The translations under genes were made by a program, and so were the position numbers. Source: Caldithrix abyssi DSM 13497 (GTDB lineage: Bacteria > Calditrichota > Calditrichia > Calditrichales > Calditrichaceae). Taken from it: a DNA stretch of 64,000 bases. Numbering within the stretch: position 1 is the first letter of the stretch; each line of letters starts with the position of its first letter. Below are positions 61,915 through 64,000 of the stretch, piece by piece. Below the pieces are notes generated by a model. That model did no database searches, was not told the DNA's origin, and was given only the letters and a program-made list of their open reading frames with translations. The DNA lies in NCBI RefSeq assembly GCF_001886815.1, contig NZ_CP018099.1, positions 186,001 through 250,000 of the forward strand. The letters run 5' to 3'.

Positions 61915-62158
61915 AGAATTTAAAGCGTTAATAGAAAACGTGAAAAAGGTTAAAAAACAGGGCTTGCTAACCGATAAATTTAAGGTTTACGTAGCCGGTT
62001 GGGCGCAAGGGTTATTAATGGAAGATCTTATAACAATAAAAGAAAAAGAAGAATTACAAAAATTGGCCGAAATTGACGGCAATTTTATTGAAGGGGTCGC
62101 GCAATTAGCCGGTTATGGCGATAACGAGGACGAAGATAGCCCTCTGGAGTTCGATTAA
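61907..62158 (+). CDS. Small acidic protein, probable immunity partner of the MuF toxin
   Basis: 83 residues, overlapping the MuF stop by eight bases. All-helical (FKALIENVKKVKKQGLLTDK, ITIKEKEELQKLAEIDGNFI) with an acidic end (GYGDNEDEDSPLEFD), net negative as expected for a protein that caps a basic nuclease. Position directly after a toxin-tailed gene and the terminator right behind it are the evidence; no homologue is recognised. Confidence 0.65.
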   Translation: MTKEFKALIENVKKVKKQGLLTDKFKVYVAGWAQGLLMEDLITIKEKEELQKLAEIDGNFIEGVAQLAGYGDNEDEDSPLEFD

Positions 62159-62161
62159 AAA

Positions 62162-62184
62162 AAAGTCCCGAATTTCGGGACTTT
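62162..62184. terminator. Bidirectional terminator between convergent phage modules
   Basis: AAAGTCCCGAA and TTCGGGACTTT form an 11-bp stem, with A/T tracts on both sides (four bases after the immunity-like stop; three bases before the stop of the next, minus-strand gene). Confidence 0.88.
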
Positions 62185-62186
62185 AT

Positions 62187-62786
62187 TTAGAATCTATAAG
62201 AAAGGCTTAAACTTTGCGGCGAGGCTTTAATTTGTACCTTTTTAAAAGATATAATTGCATTAATAATTCCGGAAGCCATAAATACAGTTCCTATTATTTG
62301 TTTTCTCTTTTTTTGGCTTTTCAAATCATCAATCAAATCTAAATATTCTTTTTCCAGTTTTTCATCGCCAATATAACTTCGGATCAAAAAATCATTAAAA
62401 TTAATAAACTTTTGGATATTATTAGCTTCTTTAAAATAATCATAACTTAAGGCAAAAGAAACGATGCTTAAGGTAATCAACTTAAAATTCGGATAACTTT
62501 CCGTTTGTGATTTTTCAACATCCATTTTGGAAATATGGGTAAAATCAGGCGCAATTATTTGCGATTTTAATTTTGGGTTAAAAGGGATGTTTTCAATTTT
62601 TAGCACTGCATTTTTACTAATTTTTGTCTTTTTGCCATTAGCCATCTGGTAATAAATCCATTTTTGATCCTGATTTAAAACTTTTACATTAATAATTTTT
62701 GTTCCGTTTTTCATAAAAATGTTATCCGCCATAGAGGGCAAAAGAAAAAGAAGGCAAAAGATTAATGAAAGGATTAGTTTTTTCAT
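62187..62786 (-). CDS. Exported protein of the prophage, unknown
   Basis: 199 residues with a signal peptide (MKKLILSLIFCLLFLLPSMA). Next comes a beta-rich part (FMKNGTKIINVKVLNQDQKW, YYQMANGKKTKISKNAVLKI) and a later membrane helix (IIGTVFMASGIINAIISF). The start overlaps the gpG-like stop by four bases, so it is expressed with late genes. Not a known structural component; a lysogenic-conversion or exclusion role is possible. Confidence 0.75.
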   Translation of the reverse strand: MKKLILSLIFCLLFLLPSMADNIFMKNGTKIINVKVLNQDQKWIYYQMANGKKTKISKNAVLKIENIPFNPKLKSQIIAPDFTHISKMDVEKSQTESYPNFKLITLSIVSFALSYDYFKEANNIQKFINFNDFLIRSYIGDEKLEKEYLDLIDDLKSQKKRKQIIGTVFMASGIINAIISFKKVQIKASPQSLSLSYRF

Positions 62787-63343
62787 GGTTTTGCTCCTGT
62801 TTGTTTAACATTGTCTAATAATAATTTGCTCATTTCGGCAGTAATTTGCAAGCCGTATCGTTTTTTTAATTGCTCCCATTGTTCTTTACGCAGGCCTAAA
62901 AATTTCCATAATTTTCGGCTGCGACCGGCTCCGGAAATATTGAGCCAGAAGGCTTTTTGCGCCTGAATCGGATCGGTAAAGCCGATAATTACCTGGTTAT
63001 TTTCGGCCTTAATGATTTTTAGATTGCGCAGCATTTTACCGGAGAAAGTTAAAAAGTCGTTAGCGGCTTGCGGATTTACTTTTTGCTTGTATTGTTTATA
63101 ACCGCCCAGGATGATCATGCCCAGCTTTCCGGTGGATTTTGATTTGACGATTTCGTAAAACTTTCCTTTCCCGCTTTTGCCGCCCAGTTTTTTGACGATT
63201 TGCGGATCGTAAGGCCGGTAAAAGGGTTTTTCGGAATAGGCAAATTTTTGGCCATGGACATCCACGCCCTGGGCAATGTTTTGCTCGATCATGGCCAGGA
63301 CGGTAACGCCGATGTCGGTTAAGAGTTTTTGGGAGAACTTCAT
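62783..63343 (-). CDS. Phage virion morphogenesis protein (Mu gpG-like)
   Basis: 186 residues. Start KFSQKLLTDIGVTVLAMIEQ, then DVHGQKFAYSEKPFYRPYDP, and KMLRNLKIIKAENNQVIIGF with AFWLNISGAGRSRKLWKFLG fit the phage virion morphogenesis family (PF05069). It lies 44 bases after the portal gene, where Mu would have F and then G. Confidence 0.75.
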   Translation of the reverse strand: MKFSQKLLTDIGVTVLAMIEQNIAQGVDVHGQKFAYSEKPFYRPYDPQIVKKLGGKSGKGKFYEIVKSKSTGKLGMIILGGYKQYKQKVNPQAANDFLTFSGKMLRNLKIIKAENNQVIIGFTDPIQAQKAFWLNISGAGRSRKLWKFLGLRKEQWEQLKKRYGLQITAEMSKLLLDNVKQTGAKP

Positions 63344-63370
63344 AAAAATAAACCTGTTGTTTGTTAAATT

Positions 63371-63386
63371 TCAAGCTAAAGCTTGA
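63371..63386. repeat. Palindromic repeat TCAAGCTAAAGCTTGA
   Basis: Sister of the unit at 56340-56355; the portal stop codon (TTA 63388-63390 on the plus strand) is directly beside it within the shared GTTAC extension. Confidence 0.7.
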
Positions 63387-63387
63387 G

Positions 63388-64000
63388 TTACAATAATTCG
63401 TCGTCTGGTTCGGGCGGAGTCAGGCCGACCATGGCGTAAGCTTCTTGCTTTTTGATGGGCAAAAATCGGCTGAGCGTTTCCAGGGCGGCGGCATTTTTTT
63501 CAATATCCTGTTCTTGCGCTTCAATGAATTGGAATTTATAAGGCGCTTCGGTCGCATTGGGATTGAAGTTTAACTTATAATCGAGCAATAATAAGCGATT
63601 GATTAATTTTTCGACGCGGATCATGTCGGTGTACATGATATCGGCGGAGATCATTTTTTGAATTTGCAAGGCGGCGCGCGAACCGGAACCGGAAGGCAAA
63701 TCGGGGGTGTTGGCCTGGCCTAAAATGGCTATGGCGATATCGCGGTTTAAGAGATCGATAAAATCTTTAAAATTGGTCCCGGCCTGCTGGGCGATTTGGT
63801 TAAGCTTGAATTCCACAAAATCGGAAGTTACTACGTAGTTATGTTGAATGGCTTTTTGCGCGGCGATTTCGGCCTGGGTTTGCTCTTCGGTACTGGCACC
63901 TTTATTGATGATTTGCAAAATGCCTTTAAGCTTGCGCAGGTAGTTGGCGTTTTCCAGAATAATATCGTAACGAATAATTTCGAGCGGCATTAAGGTGCGC
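63388..64000 (-). CDS. Mu gp29-like portal protein (DUF935), C-terminal part
   Basis: At least 203 residues; the frame is open to the window edge (RTL before MPLEIIRY), so this is the C-terminal part of a larger gene and the ATG at 63990 is probably internal. Family marks: FVEFKLNQIAQQAGTNFKDF, ILGQANTPDLPSGSGSRAAL and the end PIKKQEAYAMVGLTPPEPDD. The portal forms the DNA gate of the phage head. It reads toward gpG on the minus strand. Confidence 0.85.
   Translation of the reverse strand, partial: RTLMPLEIIRYDIILENANYLRKLKGILQIINKGASTEEQTQAEIAAQKAIQHNYVVTSDFVEFKLNQIAQQAGTNFKDFIDLLNRDIAIAILGQANTPDLPSGSGSRAALQIQKMISADIMYTDMIRVEKLINRLLLLDYKLNFNPNATEAPYKFQFIEAQEQDIEKNAAALETLSRFLPIKKQEAYAMVGLTPPEPDDELL

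Larger units (their letters stand above)
50665..64000 (+). mobile_element. Mu-like transposable prophage, left part (continues past the window)
   Basis: Gene order repressor (leftward), Ner-like, CII-like, MuA, MuB, Gam, GemA, MuF, then gpG-like and portal in opposite orientation matches the Mu/transposable-phage type. A candidate left end is TGTTATTTTTCAATTAG at 50665, with the TG expected of Mu ends and about 16 bases before the first of three repeated sites. The right end is outside the window, so the 5-bp target duplication cannot be checked. MuA is interrupted by an IS, so the prophage cannot transpose by its own A protein. Confidence 0.88.

Noticed and set aside
1-64000. tRNA or rRNA genes
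   Set aside because: I scanned for T-loop and cloverleaf-like patterns by eye and saw none; a dedicated search could still find one.

Overview
The window looks like chromosomal DNA of a free-living, probably thermophilic or marine bacterium of the FCB side of the tree. Gene content (S46 dipeptidyl-peptidase, NSS and SSS sodium symporters, TlpA-like lipoprotein cluster, PiT transporter with a C-terminal PhoU-like part) and the many dispersed non-coding repeats suggest a Calditrichota member such as Caldithrix. That assignment is inference from overall style, not proof.

Positions 1-32331 are mostly ordinary housekeeping and transport genes: nth, a phosphate transporter, a sodium/solute symporter with a tiny coupled ORF, an S46 peptidase, lgt, an MBL hydrolase, dCMP deaminase, a YaiI-type protein, an alpha-amylase-like lipoprotein, both class II (fumC) and two-subunit class I fumarases, purine and aspartate-type transporters, an aldo/keto reductase, an MFS carrier, a phosphodiesterase, a broken Uma2 gene, a TlpA-like/lipoprotein pair, a GAF protein, an ECF sigma/anti-sigma pair, holA, an NSS symporter and uppP. 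Positions 32332-35313 hold dispersed repeats and a complete IS1182-family element. Positions 35314-48034 hold glutaredoxin-groES, a long minus-strand run tsaE-tsaB-rimI-accD-surE-guaA-glmS, ssb, a DnaA-box cluster in a convergent gap, trmJ-like, sfsA and an alpha/beta hydrolase. Positions 48035-50664 are a landing zone of repeats: an IS110-family element with a ribosome-site hairpin and a candidate bridge RNA, and a 133-bp MITE with a clean 8-bp target duplication.

From about 50665 to beyond the right edge lies a Mu-like transposable prophage: three candidate transposase end sites, a leftward repressor, an operator/early promoter, a Ner-like HTH, a CII-like regulator, MuA, MuB, Gam, GemA, small early genes, a MuF head protein, and on the opposite strand a virion morphogenesis protein and the portal. 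MuA is split by a second near-identical IS1182 copy; removing the IS and one 5-bp duplication restores the MuA frame exactly, so the phage was inactivated in one recent step.

The most interesting system is the MuF protein: it carries a C-terminal domain resembling CdiA-type nuclease toxins and overlaps a small acidic gene that fits an immunity protein, giving a phage-borne polymorphic toxin/immunity pair. MuF sits on the strand opposite the portal and gpG-like genes, unlike phage Mu. The prophage also carries a moron with its own promoter, flanked by direct repeats that duplicate the 3' end of the neighbouring gene. IS1182 insertions in this window both lie in GC-rich palindromes belonging to the dispersed host repeats.
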